From Pseudomonas psychrophila (lineage in GTDB: Bacteria; Pseudomonadota; Gammaproteobacteria; Pseudomonadales; Pseudomonadaceae): a DNA stretch of 64,000 bases. Of the stretch, positions 35,519-45,255 are shown piece by piece. A model generated the notes under the pieces. That model worked only from the letters and a program-made list of their open reading frames with translations. It ran no database searches and had not been told where the DNA came from. The DNA lies in NCBI RefSeq assembly GCF_001043005.1, contig NZ_JYKZ01000002.1:248001-312000 (forward strand), in the 5' to 3' direction. The position numbers and the translations under genes were made by a program. How positions within the stretch are numbered: position 1 is the stretch's first letter; each line of letters starts with the position of its first letter.

Positions 35519-36067
35519 ATGAAAGCTTGGCGCGTGATGCTTATGGCATTGTCGTTTTTAACGTTGAACGGATGTTTGGTGACCTTTAGCCAGGCGCCGC
35601 TTGTGCCACAGCCAGCCCCGAAACAACTGCTGGGTAAATGGGTCAGCAAGGACGCCTGGGGGCAAGCCCGCAATCTGGAAATCAGTGCCATCGACAAAAC
35701 GCGCTACCAGGCAGTGGTTTATCCCAAGGGCGAGCCCAAGGCCCGTGAGCGGTATGTGTTCATCGTTGCCCGTCACGGCAGTCGCTGGTATGCCTCGGCT
35801 GCGATACCGGCCAAACTGGGCGGCAATTACACCCTGAGCGGTTTTGAACTGACCGATAACGGTGAGCTGGTGATCTACGACCTGGACCTGGAGCAAGTCA
35901 AACAGGCCATCGGCCAGTCCGTGTTGAATGGTGATCCGGTCGAAACGCCGGAAGGCCCTGGCACCCTGATCAAAAGCCCTTCGGCTGAGGTCTTTGCTTA
36001 CCTGGACGACCCGGCCAATTCCGACGTATTTGTCGAAGCGGCCCGCTATAAACGTGTGGCCAAGTAA
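35519..36067 (+). CDS. Putative lipoprotein of unknown function
   Basis: 182 residues with a signal peptide and lipobox LNGC (Cys19), so probably an acylated envelope protein; the residue after Cys is Leu, favouring outer-membrane sorting. The mature part is soluble and beta-rich (LLGKWVSKDAWGQARNLEISAI; GGNYTLSGFELTDNGELVIYDLD), reminiscent of a small barrel. It lies 12 bp after the TetR gene and 25 bp before the QEGLA gene. I recognise no family with a known role. Confidence 0.8.
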   Translation: MKAWRVMLMALSFLTLNGCLVTFSQAPLVPQPAPKQLLGKWVSKDAWGQARNLEISAIDKTRYQAVVYPKGEPKARERYVFIVARHGSRWYASAAIPAKLGGNYTLSGFELTDNGELVIYDLDLEQVKQAIGQSVLNGDPVETPEGPGTLIKSPSAEVFAYLDDPANSDVFVEAARYKRVAK

Positions 36068-36092
36068 CGCTCTTAATTAAAGGAAGCTGCCG

Positions 36093-37370
36093 GTGGACGA
36101 CTACCAGCGCACGATACGCACCTTGTCTGACCGCATCGTGCTGGCACAAACACCGATCCGTGTACTGGATGCGGTGAAGTGGGACGACAGCATCCGCCAG
36201 GGCTTTTTAAAGGCCAAAGGCAAGGAAATGCCCGCGGTCACCCGCGACTATTACCTTGGACGGCCGTTGTCCTTTGATTCGGCGGCGGTGAAGTCAGAGT
36301 TCCAGAACATCGAGCGTGATATCACCCGCCAACTGGGGCAGTTCAACCCGGTCGGGCAGATCATGCGTCGTATGTGCAAGGAGTACCGGATGGTGGTGCG
36401 CATGCTTGAAGCGCGTGGCACTGAAGATTTCGGGCTGATCTCCCAGGAGCTGTACGGCGCCGCATCGGACGCGTTCCATGCCGGTGACCCGACCCTGGCC
36501 GACCTGGGCCTGATGATGTCCGACTATCTGGACAACATCGACGGGCGTGGCGCGCTCAAGGACGAAGCCAAGACCCTGACTGCCAAGGATGCTGTGAATT
36601 TGCTGCAAACCCGGTTGAACAAGGTGTTTGGTGAAGCCGAAGACACCATTCGGGTGTTCGAGTCCGATGGCATCGTCGCGGACGCCGCGGCAGGCGCTGA
36701 CTACATCAAGATCCGCACCGATGCGATGTTCAACGAGCGTGATGTGCGGGCGCTGGAAGTCCACGAAGGGCTGGTGCACGTGGGCACCACGCTCAATGGT
36801 CAGAACCAGCCGATCTGCACCTTTCTGTCCAAGGGTCCGCCTTCGTCTACCGTGACCCAGGAAGGCCTGGCGATTTTGATGGAGATCATCACCTTTGCTT
36901 CCTACCCGAGCCGTCTGCGCAAACTGACTAACCGTACCCGTGCCATTCACATGGTGGAGGAGGGCGCGGACTTTATGCAGGTATACGAGTTCTTCCGCGA
37001 GCAAGGCTTTGAGATGCCAGAAAGCTATGGCAATGCGAGTCGGGTGTTCCGTGGGTCGGTGCCAAATGGACTGCCATTCACCAAAGACTTGTCCTACCTC
37101 AAGGGCTTCATCATGGTTTACAACTACATTCAGCTGGCCGTACGTAAAGGCAAGCTGGAACAAGTGCCGCTGCTGTTCTGTGGCAAAACCACGCTGGAAG
37201 ACATGCGCACCTTGCGCCAGTTGGTGGATGAAGGATTGGTGGTAGCCCCCAAATACCTGCCCGATCAGTTTCGCGACATGAACGCGCTCTCGGCCTGGAT
37301 GTGCTTCTCCAACTTCCTCAATCATTTGAGCCTTGACCGTATCGAAGCGGATTACTCGAATATCTTATAA
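36093..37370 (+). CDS. QEGLA-motif protein, DUF1704/MATCAP-like putative zinc carboxypeptidase
   Basis: 425 residues from a GTG start after AAAGGAAG. It belongs to the family labelled flavohemoglobin expression-modulating QEGLA motif protein (TIGR02421, DUF1704). A zinc-peptidase signature is visible: His224-Glu-Gly-Leu-Val-His229 (HExxxH type) and the QEGLA motif at 256-260, whose Glu257 is the likely third ligand. Eukaryotic relatives (MATCAP) remove C-terminal tyrosine from tubulin; the bacterial substrate is unknown. The older link to flavohemoglobin is not supported by neighbours here. Confidence 0.85.
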   Translation: MDDYQRTIRTLSDRIVLAQTPIRVLDAVKWDDSIRQGFLKAKGKEMPAVTRDYYLGRPLSFDSAAVKSEFQNIERDITRQLGQFNPVGQIMRRMCKEYRMVVRMLEARGTEDFGLISQELYGAASDAFHAGDPTLADLGLMMSDYLDNIDGRGALKDEAKTLTAKDAVNLLQTRLNKVFGEAEDTIRVFESDGIVADAAAGADYIKIRTDAMFNERDVRALEVHEGLVHVGTTLNGQNQPICTFLSKGPPSSTVTQEGLAILMEIITFASYPSRLRKLTNRTRAIHMVEEGADFMQVYEFFREQGFEMPESYGNASRVFRGSVPNGLPFTKDLSYLKGFIMVYNYIQLAVRKGKLEQVPLLFCGKTTLEDMRTLRQLVDEGLVVAPKYLPDQFRDMNALSAWMCFSNFLNHLSLDRIEADYSNIL

Positions 37371-37375
37371 ACCCT

Positions 37376-37460
37376 GTGGGAGCGGGCTTGCTCGCGATGC
37401 AGACGCTGTGGTGTTTCAGTTGAATCGCGTCGATGCAATCGCGAGCAAGCCCGCTCCCAC
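37376..37460. repeat. REP doublet (inverted pair)
   Basis: GTGGGAGCGGGCTTGCTCGC and its inverted copy begin only 5 bp after the preceding stop codon and end 29 bp before the next start. Confidence 0.9.
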
Positions 37461-37489
37461 CCATACACCTACTCAGGCGATTGGTTTTG

Positions 37490-38401
37490 ATGAAAACCCT
37501 GGCTGTACTCTGCCTGCTGTTGACCCTCAGCGGATGCAGTTCATTGCTGTTCTATCCCGAACCCGGCCTGCCGATCACTCCGACGGCCGCGGGTCTGGAG
37601 TATCGCGACGTGACGTTGACTGCCGCCGATGGCACGCGCCTGAGTGGCTGGTGGCTACCGGCCAAAAAAGGTGTGCCGCTCAAGGGTACGGTGCTGCATC
37701 TGCACGGCAATGGCGGCAACCTGGCCTACCACCTTGGCGCGACTGCCTGGCTGCCGGCGCAGGGCTATCAAGTGCTGATGCTCGACTATCGCGGTTACGG
37801 CCTGTCTCAGGGCTCGCCGGGCTTGCCAGGTGTGTATCAGGACATCGACGCGGCTTTCGACTGGTTGCAACACGAGCCCCAGGCTCAAGGCCTGCCGCTG
37901 ATTGTGCTGGGGCAAAGCCTGGGTGGCGCGATGGGGGTTCACTACCTGAGCGAGCATGCGCAGCAACGGGCTCGAGTCGCGGCCATGGTGCTGGATGGCG
38001 TGCCAGCCAGTTACCGCGAAGTGGGGCAGTTTGCCTTGAGTACTTCCTGGCTGACCTGGCCGTTGCAAGTGCCGTTATCGTGGCTGGTGCCCGATGCCGA
38101 CAGCGCCGTTTATGCAATGCCGCAAATGGCCGGCGTACCGATGCTGATCTTCCACAGTCTGGATGACCCGGTTGTTCCGCTTTCCAATGGCCTGCGCCTG
38201 TATCAGGCTGCGCCCCCGCCCAAGGTGCTGCAACTGACCCGTGGTGGTCACGTGCAAACATTTGCCGACCCGACCTGGCGTCAGGTGATGCTGCGCTACC
38301 TGGATGACCCGCAACATTTCAATGGCGTGCGGCGACTGGGCGAAATCGCCAATTACCCCGCCTCACCGAACACCGTACTTGAACCCGAGAGCCAACAATG
38401 A
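37490..38401 (+). CDS. Alpha/beta hydrolase lipoprotein
   Basis: 303 residues starting at 37490, with a signal peptide and lipobox LSGC (Cys16). Alpha/beta-hydrolase features include HLHGNGGNLAYH (oxyanion region), LDYRGYGLSQG, nucleophile elbow GQSLGG, the acid in HSLDDPVVP and His in LTRGGHVQTF. This is close to the YfhR/BEM46-like serine hydrolases. Membrane-anchored, facing the periplasm; substrate unknown. An upstream ATG within the REP would destroy the signal peptide. It overlaps the next gene by 4 bp. Confidence 0.87.
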   Translation: MKTLAVLCLLLTLSGCSSLLFYPEPGLPITPTAAGLEYRDVTLTAADGTRLSGWWLPAKKGVPLKGTVLHLHGNGGNLAYHLGATAWLPAQGYQVLMLDYRGYGLSQGSPGLPGVYQDIDAAFDWLQHEPQAQGLPLIVLGQSLGGAMGVHYLSEHAQQRARVAAMVLDGVPASYREVGQFALSTSWLTWPLQVPLSWLVPDADSAVYAMPQMAGVPMLIFHSLDDPVVPLSNGLRLYQAAPPPKVLQLTRGGHVQTFADPTWRQVMLRYLDDPQHFNGVRRLGEIANYPASPNTVLEPESQQ

Positions 38402-38724
38402 GTGAAGAACGCAACGCCATTCCCCTGATCATTACCGGTATTTGCAGCATTATCGGCACCGTCGGCGCCCTGTGGTACTACGGTTACCTGCACTTCGCCA
38501 AGCCTGAAGACGCGCTGCTGCTCAGTGACTACACCATGCTCAAGACCATCCCGGGCGAAGACTACAAAGTCTCGCTGACGCCGGCCAATCAGGTGGCAAA
38601 GTGCATCGATGGCATCATCGTGTTGTTCGATACCGAGCAAAAAGGCCTGACCGGGGTACTGGTCAACAACAAGAAACAGGCGGTGCGTTGCCTGGACCAG
38701 GAAACACCAAAACTGCAGCAGTAA
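38398..38724 (+). CDS. Small single-pass membrane protein, unknown function
   Basis: 108 residues. One hydrophobic segment at about 8-30 (IPLIITGICSIIGTVGALWYYGY), then a soluble domain (YKVSLTPANQVAKCIDGIIVLFDTEQKGLTGVLV). The ATG overlaps the stop of the hydrolase lipoprotein (ATGA), implying translational coupling and a shared role at the membrane. Family not recognised. Confidence 0.75.
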   Translation: MSEERNAIPLIITGICSIIGTVGALWYYGYLHFAKPEDALLLSDYTMLKTIPGEDYKVSLTPANQVAKCIDGIIVLFDTEQKGLTGVLVNNKKQAVRCLDQETPKLQQ

Positions 38725-38733
38725 CGTTCTGTT

Positions 38734-38819
38734 GTGGGAGCGGGCTTGCTCGCGATGATATCGCCTCGGTTTGCCTGACGAACCTCGCTGTCTGCATCGC
38801 GAGCAAGCCCGCTCCCACA
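38734..38819. repeat. REP doublet (inverted pair)
   Basis: GTGGGAGCGGGCTTGCTCGC and its inverted copy, 9 bp after the stop of the small membrane protein and just before a terminator. Confidence 0.9.
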
Positions 38820-38840
38820 GTTGTGGATTTATCTGCGCCC

Positions 38841-38880
38841 AAAAAAAGCCCCGCCTGATCACTCAGGCGGGGCTTTTTTA
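38841..38880. terminator. Bidirectional intrinsic terminator
   Basis: AAAAAAAGCCCCGCCTGA-TCAC-TCAGGCGGGGCTTTTTT: a near-perfect stem with A and T tracts on both sides, serving the plus-strand hydrolase operon and the convergent OmpA-family gene. Confidence 0.93.
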
Positions 38881-38887
38881 CAGGGGG

Positions 38888-39667
38888 TTACTGCATCGAG
38901 GAGCGTGGTGCTACCGGCTGGTTGTCGTTGGAGATGGTGACTTCAACGCGACGGTTTTGGGCACGGGCCGAGTCGGTGCTGTTGCTTGCGACCGGGTATT
39001 CCTTGCCATAGCCCTGAACCACGATGCGGGTAGGGTCTACGCCTTTGCGTACCAGTGCATTACGCACCGATTCGGCACGGCGTTCAGACAAGGACTGGTT
39101 GAAAGCTGCCGAGCCAACGCTGTCGGTGTAACCCTCGACAATCACCTTGCGATCCGGGTTCTGGTTCAGGTAATTGGCCAAGGTGTTGATGTTCCGCAGG
39201 CCGTTAGGTTGCAGATCGGACTTGCCGAACTGGAACAGCACATCACCAAAGGTCACCAAGGTGCCGCGTTCGGTTTGCTTGGAGTTCATGCCTTTGAGCT
39301 GCTTGATCTGCGCATCACGGGCATCGAGCAATGCCTGGTTACGGGCTGCGCCTGCGTTCTTCAGGTTGTTTTCAGCGGTGCGCAACGCGATGGTTTGCTT
39401 GGCCACTTCAACACGCTGATTGGTCAGGTAAGCCAGTTGGTCAACCTTGGACTCGTCTTCCTTGTTCAGGTAAGCCTTTTCAGCCTTGTCCAGCCAGTCG
39501 CCTGCGTCCTTGGTTTCAAGCGCTGCAACCTTGGTGGCTTCCGGGTTGGTTTGCAGGGCCGAGAAGTTGGTCTTGGCGTTTTCCAGGTTGACGTTTGGCT
39601 GGTGCGAGCACGCTGCCAGGCCAACGCTCAAAGCTAACAGGGCAGGGATCATTACTGTATTGCGCAT
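38888..39667 (-). CDS. OmpA-family lipoprotein with DUF4398 N-terminal region
   Basis: 259 residues with a signal peptide and lipobox LAAC (Cys20). Residues about 25-130 form a helical DUF4398-like region (NLENAKTNFSAL, RVEVAKQTIALRTAENNL). The C-terminal OmpA/peptidoglycan-binding domain (about 135-245) carries FGDVLFQFGKSDLQPNG, VEGYTDSVGSAAFNQSLSE and RRVEVTI. Likely links the outer membrane to peptidoglycan. It follows another DUF4398 lipoprotein (39734-40147) by 66 bp; the two are probably co-expressed. Confidence 0.9.
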   Translation of the reverse strand: MRNTVMIPALLALSVGLAACSHQPNVNLENAKTNFSALQTNPEATKVAALETKDAGDWLDKAEKAYLNKEDESKVDQLAYLTNQRVEVAKQTIALRTAENNLKNAGAARNQALLDARDAQIKQLKGMNSKQTERGTLVTFGDVLFQFGKSDLQPNGLRNINTLANYLNQNPDRKVIVEGYTDSVGSAAFNQSLSERRAESVRNALVRKGVDPTRIVVQGYGKEYPVASNSTDSARAQNRRVEVTISNDNQPVAPRSSMQ

Positions 39668-39733
39668 GATATTTAGTCCTTTCTATCGATTAGGAGTGCT
39701 GTGTCGCCAGGTGCAGTCAAAAAAGGGCAGCGT

Positions 39734-40147
39734 TTATTGAACGCTGCGCATGCCTTCCTGACGCAGTTGCTGAACGGCATTCTGAGCATCCTGAACGGCC
39801 TTCTCTGCCTTGGCGGCCTGGGCTTTGCGTTCTGCTACACGAGCATCCCATTCTGCTTGCTCGGACAAACGACGAGCCTCATCGTATTTTTTGTCATGCA
39901 TGGCCAGTTCGGCCTGCTTGAGCTTGTCCTGAGCCGACTTCATTTCTACCGGTGCATATTCAGTAGCGCCTGCGCTCACGGCGTTATTCACGGCCGATTG
40001 AGTCACTGCGTACTGCTCTGACGGTGGATTGCCAGCACAACCGGCCAAAACGAAGCTGGTGCCGATTGCCAGCGCAGCCAGTTTTAGCCCGCGTAGGCGA
40101 GGAGAGGTGGTTTTGACAGTGCGGGTCATCATGGTCTTCAACTCCAT
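39734..40147 (-). CDS. DUF4398 lipoprotein
   Basis: 137 residues from 40147, preceded by AAGGAG seven bases away. The signal peptide is unusually long and basic before the hydrophobic core, and the lipobox is LAGC (Cys37). The mature part is helical and Ala/Gln/Lys-rich with likely coiled coil (MKSAQDKLKQAELAMHDKKY, KAEKAVQDAQNAVQQL), the DUF4398 pattern. It shares this helical module with the OmpA-family neighbour, so the two may interact. Confidence 0.85.
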   Translation of the reverse strand: MELKTMMTRTVKTTSPRLRGLKLAALAIGTSFVLAGCAGNPPSEQYAVTQSAVNNAVSAGATEYAPVEMKSAQDKLKQAELAMHDKKYDEARRLSEQAEWDARVAERKAQAAKAEKAVQDAQNAVQQLRQEGMRSVQ

Positions 40148-40300
40148 TGGGGAACTCCTTAATAACAGCTAATTCCATCACGACTGGTGGCGTCACCCGG
40201 AGTGTTGGAACACGAGTTCCAGCGGTGATGGTTAATGGCTGTGACCGAAGCGTTTTTTGAATAGTTCAATTAAAGATGGCAAATGGCCTAAAATTTTTTT

Positions 40301-40312
40301 GACCGATCGGTC
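40301..40312. promoter_or_regulatory. Perfect 12-bp palindrome in the divergent DUF4398/ppc region
   Basis: GACCGATCGGTC, preceded by a run of seven T, lies between the divergent DUF4398 lipoprotein (start 40147) and ppc (start 40417). Perfect dyad symmetry and position suggest an operator, but no regulator can be named. Confidence 0.35.
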
Positions 40313-40416
40313 AGGCGCACATTTAAGTTTTGCCCGGGGTATGACTTGTCAAAAGCAGGCGTTGCAAAGCACTCTTGGGAACGAGCTGTCCCCGGATACT
40401 GCTGGAGAAACCGCTG

Positions 40417-43047
40417 ATGACCGATATTGATGCACGCTTGCGCGATGATGTTCACCTGCTGGGTGAGCTGTTGGGTAATACGATTCGTGACCAATACGGC
40501 GAAGCTTTTCTCGCCAAGATCGAGCGCATTCGCCAAGGGGCCAAAGCCGATCGGCGCGGCACTACAGGCGAGGAATTGAGTGCGATTCTGGATGCCCTGA
40601 GCGACGATGAAGTGCTGCCGGTTGCGCGGGCGTTCAACCAGTTTTTGAACCTGGCGAACATTGCCGAGCAGTACGAACTGATCCACCGGCGTGAAGAGGG
40701 CCAGGCCGAACCATTCGAAGCGTTGGTGCTGCCACAGTTGCTCGAACGACTGCTGGCCGAAGGGCATGACGCCGAATCGCTGGCACGCCAGGTCAGCCGT
40801 CTTGAGATCGAACTGGTGCTCACCGCACACCCTACCGAGGTGACGCGTCGCACCCTGATTCAAAAATACGATGCGATTGCTGAGCAACTGGCTGCACAGG
40901 ATCATCGTGACCTGACCCTCGCGGAAAAATCCGAAATCGAACAGCGCTTGCAGCGGCTGATCGCTGAAGCCTGGCACACCGAAGAAATCCGTCGCACCCG
41001 GCCCACGCCCGTCGATGAAGCCAAGTGGGGGTTTGCAGTCATCGAACACTCGTTGTGGCACGCCGTCCCGCACATGTTGCGCAAGGCGGACAAGGCTCTG
41101 CATGCGGCCACCGGGCTGCACTTGCCCCTTGAGGCAGCACCGATTCGCTTTGCTTCCTGGATGGGCGGGGACCGTGATGGCAACCCCAATGTCACCGCCA
41201 ACGTGACCCGTGAAGTCCTGCTGCTGGCGCGCTGGATGGCGGCGGACTTGTACCTGCGCGATATCGACAAACTGGCCGCCGACCTGTCGATGCAGCAGGC
41301 CACCCCGCAACTGCTGGCAGTCGCCGGGGAAAGTGCCGAGCCGTATCGCGCTGTGCTCAAGCAATTGCGTGAGCGCCTGAGGGCGACCCGTAACTGGGCG
41401 CATAGCGCCCTGAACAGCTCGCAGGACGCGCCGGCTGAGGTGTTGCAGGACAATCGCGAGCTGCTGGAGCCGCTTGAGCTTTGCTACCAATCCCTGCACG
41501 CCTGCGGCATGGGCGTCATCGCTGACGGGCCATTGCTCGATTTCCTTCGTCGGGCCGTCACGTTTGGCCTGTTTCTGGTGCGCCTCGATGTGCGTCAGGA
41601 CGCGGCCCGCCACGCCTCGGCCATGACTGAAATCACCGACTACCTGGGGCTTGGCCGCTACGAAGACTGGGACGAAGATGCGCGCTTGACCTTCCTGATG
41701 CGCGAGTTAAGCAACCGGCGCCCGTTATTGCCCAGCTACTTCAAGCCCGATGCCGACACCGCCGAAGTGCTGGCAACCTGCCGTGAAGTGGCGGCCGCAC
41801 CGCAGGCATCGCTGGGTTCCTACGTGATTTCGATGGCCGGTGCCGCCTCTGATGTACTGGCCGTGCAACTGTTGCTCAAAGAGGCCGGACTTGAGCGCCC
41901 GATGCGTGTGGTTCCGTTGTTTGAAACCCTGGCTGACTTGGACAATGCGGGGCCGGTGATCGAGCGTCTGTTGCTGTTACCGGGCTATCGCGCACACCTG
42001 AAGGGCCCGCAGGAAGTGATGATCGGCTACTCCGACTCAGCCAAGGATGCAGGCACCACGGCGGCGGCCTGGGCGCAGTACCGGGCGCAGGAGTCACTGG
42101 TCAATATCTGCCGCGAGCAAGGCGTTGAATTGTTGTTGTTCCATGGTCGGGGCGGCACTGTGGGACGCGGCGGTGGCCCGGCTCACGCGGCGATTCTGTC
42201 TCAGCCGCCGGGCTCCGTCGCGGGGCGCTTCCGTACCACGGAGCAGGGCGAAATGATCCGCTTCAAGTTCGGCCTGCCGGACATTGCCGAGCAGAATCTC
42301 AATCTCTACCTGGCGGCCGTACTGGAAGCCACCTTGCTCCCGCCACCCCTGCCGGAACCTGGCTGGCGGGTACTGATGGACGAATTGGCGGCAGACGGCG
42401 TCAAAGCCTACCGTGGGGTGGTGCGTGACAATCCACAGTTCGTGGAGTACTTCCGCCAGTCAACGCCGGAGCAGGAACTGGGGCGATTGCCGCTGGGAAG
42501 TCGTCCGGCCAAACGCCGGGCAGGCGGGATTGAAAGTTTGCGGGCCATTCCGTGGATTTTCGGCTGGACCCAGACCCGCCTGATGCTGCCCGCGTGGCTG
42601 GGTTGGGAAACCGCACTGAGCCAGGCGCTGGAGCGTGGTGAAGGCGAGCAGCTGGCTCAAATGCGTGAACAGTGGCCGTTCTTCCGTACCCGCATCGACA
42701 TGCTGGAAATGGTCCTGGCCAAGGCCGATGCCGATATCGCCCGGCTCTACGACGAGCGTTTGGTGAGTCCGGAACTGCTGCCATTGGGTGCGCACTTACG
42801 CGACTTATTGTCGCAGGCGTGCGAGGTGGTGCTGGGCTTGACCGGTCAGGCGCAGTTGATGGCGCACAGTCCGGAGACCCTTGAATTCATCCGCTTGCGC
42901 AACACCTACCTCGATCCTCTTCATCTATTGCAGGCCGAGCTTCTGGCGCGTTCGCGACGCCAGCAAGCGGCACAGGACAGCCCTCTGGAACAAGCGTTGC
43001 TGGTGACTGTGGCCGGGATCGCGGCAGGCTTGCGTAACACCGGTTAA
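40417..43047 (+). CDS. ppc: Phosphoenolpyruvate carboxylase
   Basis: Carboxylates PEP to oxaloacetate to refill the TCA cycle. The start at 40417 ([20 protein letters not shown]) after GGAG gives 876 residues. Catalytic His lies in [12 protein letters not shown]. The glycine-rich [33 protein letters not shown] and the PEP-site Arg/Lys region [16 protein letters not shown] are all present, as is the conserved C-terminal AAGLRNTG. Upstream of adk as in P. aeruginosa. Confidence 0.97.
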   Translation: MTDIDARLRDDVHLLGELLGNTIRDQYGEAFLAKIERIRQGAKADRRGTTGEELSAILDALSDDEVLPVARAFNQFLNLANIAEQYELIHRREEGQAEPFEALVLPQLLERLLAEGHDAESLARQVSRLEIELVLTAHPTEVTRRTLIQKYDAIAEQLAAQDHRDLTLAEKSEIEQRLQRLIAEAWHTEEIRRTRPTPVDEAKWGFAVIEHSLWHAVPHMLRKADKALHAATGLHLPLEAAPIRFASWMGGDRDGNPNVTANVTREVLLLARWMAADLYLRDIDKLAADLSMQQATPQLLAVAGESAEPYRAVLKQLRERLRATRNWAHSALNSSQDAPAEVLQDNRELLEPLELCYQSLHACGMGVIADGPLLDFLRRAVTFGLFLVRLDVRQDAARHASAMTEITDYLGLGRYEDWDEDARLTFLMRELSNRRPLLPSYFKPDADTAEVLATCREVAAAPQASLGSYVISMAGAASDVLAVQLLLKEAGLERPMRVVPLFETLADLDNAGPVIERLLLLPGYRAHLKGPQEVMIGYSDSAKDAGTTAAAWAQYRAQESLVNICREQGVELLLFHGRGGTVGRGGGPAHAAILSQPPGSVAGRFRTTEQGEMIRFKFGLPDIAEQNLNLYLAAVLEATLLPPPLPEPGWRVLMDELAADGVKAYRGVVRDNPQFVEYFRQSTPEQELGRLPLGSRPAKRRAGGIESLRAIPWIFGWTQTRLMLPAWLGWETALSQALERGEGEQLAQMREQWPFFRTRIDMLEMVLAKADADIARLYDERLVSPELLPLGAHLRDLLSQACEVVLGLTGQAQLMAHSPETLEFIRLRNTYLDPLHLLQAELLARSRRQQAAQDSPLEQALLVTVAGIAAGLRNTG

Positions 43048-43064
43048 AGCAAAAGAGCAGTGAA

Positions 43065-43128
43065 TGTCGCGCCGGGGCGGGCGGGGGGACGACAGGCTTG
43101 ATGCCGATCCCCGTGCTGGCGCGACACT
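43065..43128 (+). other. Long hairpin between ppc and adk
   Basis: TGTCGCGCC and GGCGCGACA are complementary 9-mers enclosing a G-rich (GGGGCGGGCGGGGGG) and matching CCCC segment, followed by CTTTATT. It may be an imperfect ppc terminator. The rest of the 286-bp ppc-adk gap shows a smaller CCGGCC/GGCCGG hairpin near 43155-43171 and nothing else. Confidence 0.5.
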
Positions 43129-43309
43129 TTATTGTGGGGTTGCGACCTGTGACACCCGGCCGCAGAGGCCGGTTTGCCTGTAATTATTCCTACTTTGGGC
43201 GGCTTGTGTGGGCCGGGCCTGCTGTGTATCTTGATCAGCCCTTGGCCGTTTTGATGGCCATAATCCGATTTTGAGACTGGCCCAAAGAGGCGAGTCTGTT
43301 GTCATTTAA

Positions 43310-43981
<672 letters not shown>

Positions 43982-44000
43982 TAAGTCGATTTTGCGTCAT

Positions 44001-44033
44001 CACAACAGCCCGCTTGCGGGCTGTTGTTGTTTA
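44001..44033 (+). terminator. Terminator-like hairpin after adk
   Basis: CAACAGCCCGC-TT-GCGGGCTGTTG followed by TTGTTTA, 20 bp after the adk stop. The U-tract is interrupted by G, so readthrough into tsaB is possible. Confidence 0.7.
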
Positions 44034-44076
44034 TACTGCTGCACTTTTTCCAATTTTGATTCTGACGGGAACACCG

Positions 44077-44760
44077 ATGAGCACCTTGCTGGCCCTGGAT
44101 ACCGCGACTGAAGCTTGCTCAGTTGCCTTGTTGCACGATGGCAAGGTTACTAGCCACTACGAGGTGATCCCGCGCCTGCACGCGCAAAAACTGTTGCCGA
44201 TGATCAAAGACTTGCTGGCTGCGGCCGGCGTCGAGCTGTCGGCGGTCGATGCCATCGCTTTCGGGCGCGGGCCTGGCGCCTTTACCGGTGTGCGCATCGC
44301 CATCGGCGTGGTGCAGGGCTTGGCTTTTGCGCTGGAGCGCCCAGTGTTGCCGGTTTCCAATCTGGCGGTACTGGCCCAGCGCGCCCATCGTGAGCACGGT
44401 GCGACCCAAGTGGTGTCGGCCATTGATGCGCGCATGGACGAAGTGTATTGGGGCTGCTACCGCGAACAGGCGGGGGAGATGCGTCTGCAAGGCGCTGAGG
44501 CGGTGCTTGCACCTGAAGCCGCCGCTTTGCCGGAGGGTGCCAGCGGTGACTGGTTTGGTGCCGGTACCGGCTGGGGTTATGCCGATCGTTTGAGCGTCAA
44601 ACCCTATGCCATGGACGCGGGCATGTTGCCTCACGCCGAAGACCTGCTGACCCTGGCCCGCTTTGCCTGGGCCCGTGGTGAGGCCATCCGGGCCGATGAT
44701 GCACAACCGGTGTACTTGCGCGACAAGGTGGCGGCTACAAAAGCTGAACGTGGCGTTTGA
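44077..44760 (+). CDS. tsaB: tRNA threonylcarbamoyladenosine biosynthesis protein TsaB
   Basis: Partner and scaffold of TsaD/TsaE in making t6A37 of ANN-decoding tRNAs. The start at 44077 (MSTLLALDTATEACSVALL) gives 227 residues. The ASKHA-like N-domain includes AFGRGPGAFTGVRIAIGVVQGLAF. An upstream in-frame start would run into the adk terminator. The adk-tsaB order matches P. aeruginosa. Confidence 0.95.
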   Translation: MSTLLALDTATEACSVALLHDGKVTSHYEVIPRLHAQKLLPMIKDLLAAAGVELSAVDAIAFGRGPGAFTGVRIAIGVVQGLAFALERPVLPVSNLAVLAQRAHREHGATQVVSAIDARMDEVYWGCYREQAGEMRLQGAEAVLAPEAAALPEGASGDWFGAGTGWGYADRLSVKPYAMDAGMLPHAEDLLTLARFAWARGEAIRADDAQPVYLRDKVAATKAERGV

Positions 44761-44800
44761 TCCGCTGTTGTAGCCGCAAGGTCTAAAAGAAACGTCAACT

Positions 44801-44854
44801 GTGGGAGCGAGCCTGCTCGCGAAGTGAAGTTCGCGAGCAGGCTCGCTCCCACAG
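44801..44854. repeat. Compact REP doublet, GCGAGCCTGCTCGCGAA class
   Basis: Two 23-bp arms (GTGGGAGCGAGCCTGCTCGC plus GAA) are perfectly inverted around a 6-bp loop. Downstream at 44867-44884 lies GCCAACAGAGTATCTACA, which also flanks the REP at 63296. Confidence 0.92.
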
Positions 44855-44955
44855 GCAGGGTTGACCGCCAACAGAGTATCTACAAAATAGCCGGCCCATT
44901 TGCTTAGTCTGGCCAGCGCCGCTAAATTGTAACTATCGCTAACGAGCTTGTTGCC

Positions 44956-45252
44956 ATGCGCATTGACGGCTTTTCTTCCCAGTCCTACCCGATCAAGCGC
45001 AAGCCGCGTAAAGGTCAGCCGCTGGTTGATGAGTCCGTTGACGACAATGAAGCCTCGTTCGAAAACACCCCCCAGGCTGCCCGTACGCCACCTTCCGGTG
45101 AGCGCATCAGCCAGTTGCCGGTTCGCTCCCAGGACATGATCTTCCAGCGAGCCATGAGCAAAAGCGCGGCCAGTGCCCTTGCCAGCTACCTGACCACCGC
45201 AGGCTTCGTCGATTGGGAAACGGAAGTAATGGGGCTGGATTTGTATATTTGA
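44956..45252 (+). CDS. Hypothetical protein (98 aa)
   Basis: 98 residues; the first half is polar and probably disordered (SSQSYPIKRKPRKGQPLVDE), the second half likely helical (RAMSKSAASALASYLTTAGFVDWE). No signal peptide or membrane segment. It lies between tsaB and the DUF72 gene, 3 bp before the latter, so it is probably in its operon. Family not recognised. Confidence 0.75.
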   Translation: MRIDGFSSQSYPIKRKPRKGQPLVDESVDDNEASFENTPQAARTPPSGERISQLPVRSQDMIFQRAMSKSAASALASYLTTAGFVDWETEVMGLDLYI

Positions 45253-45255
45253 GCC

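Noticed and set aside
36093..37370. Role in flavohemoglobin expression, as the family name suggests
   Set aside because: No hmp-like gene is nearby and the sequence shows a zinc-peptidase pattern, so the inherited name was not used as a function.
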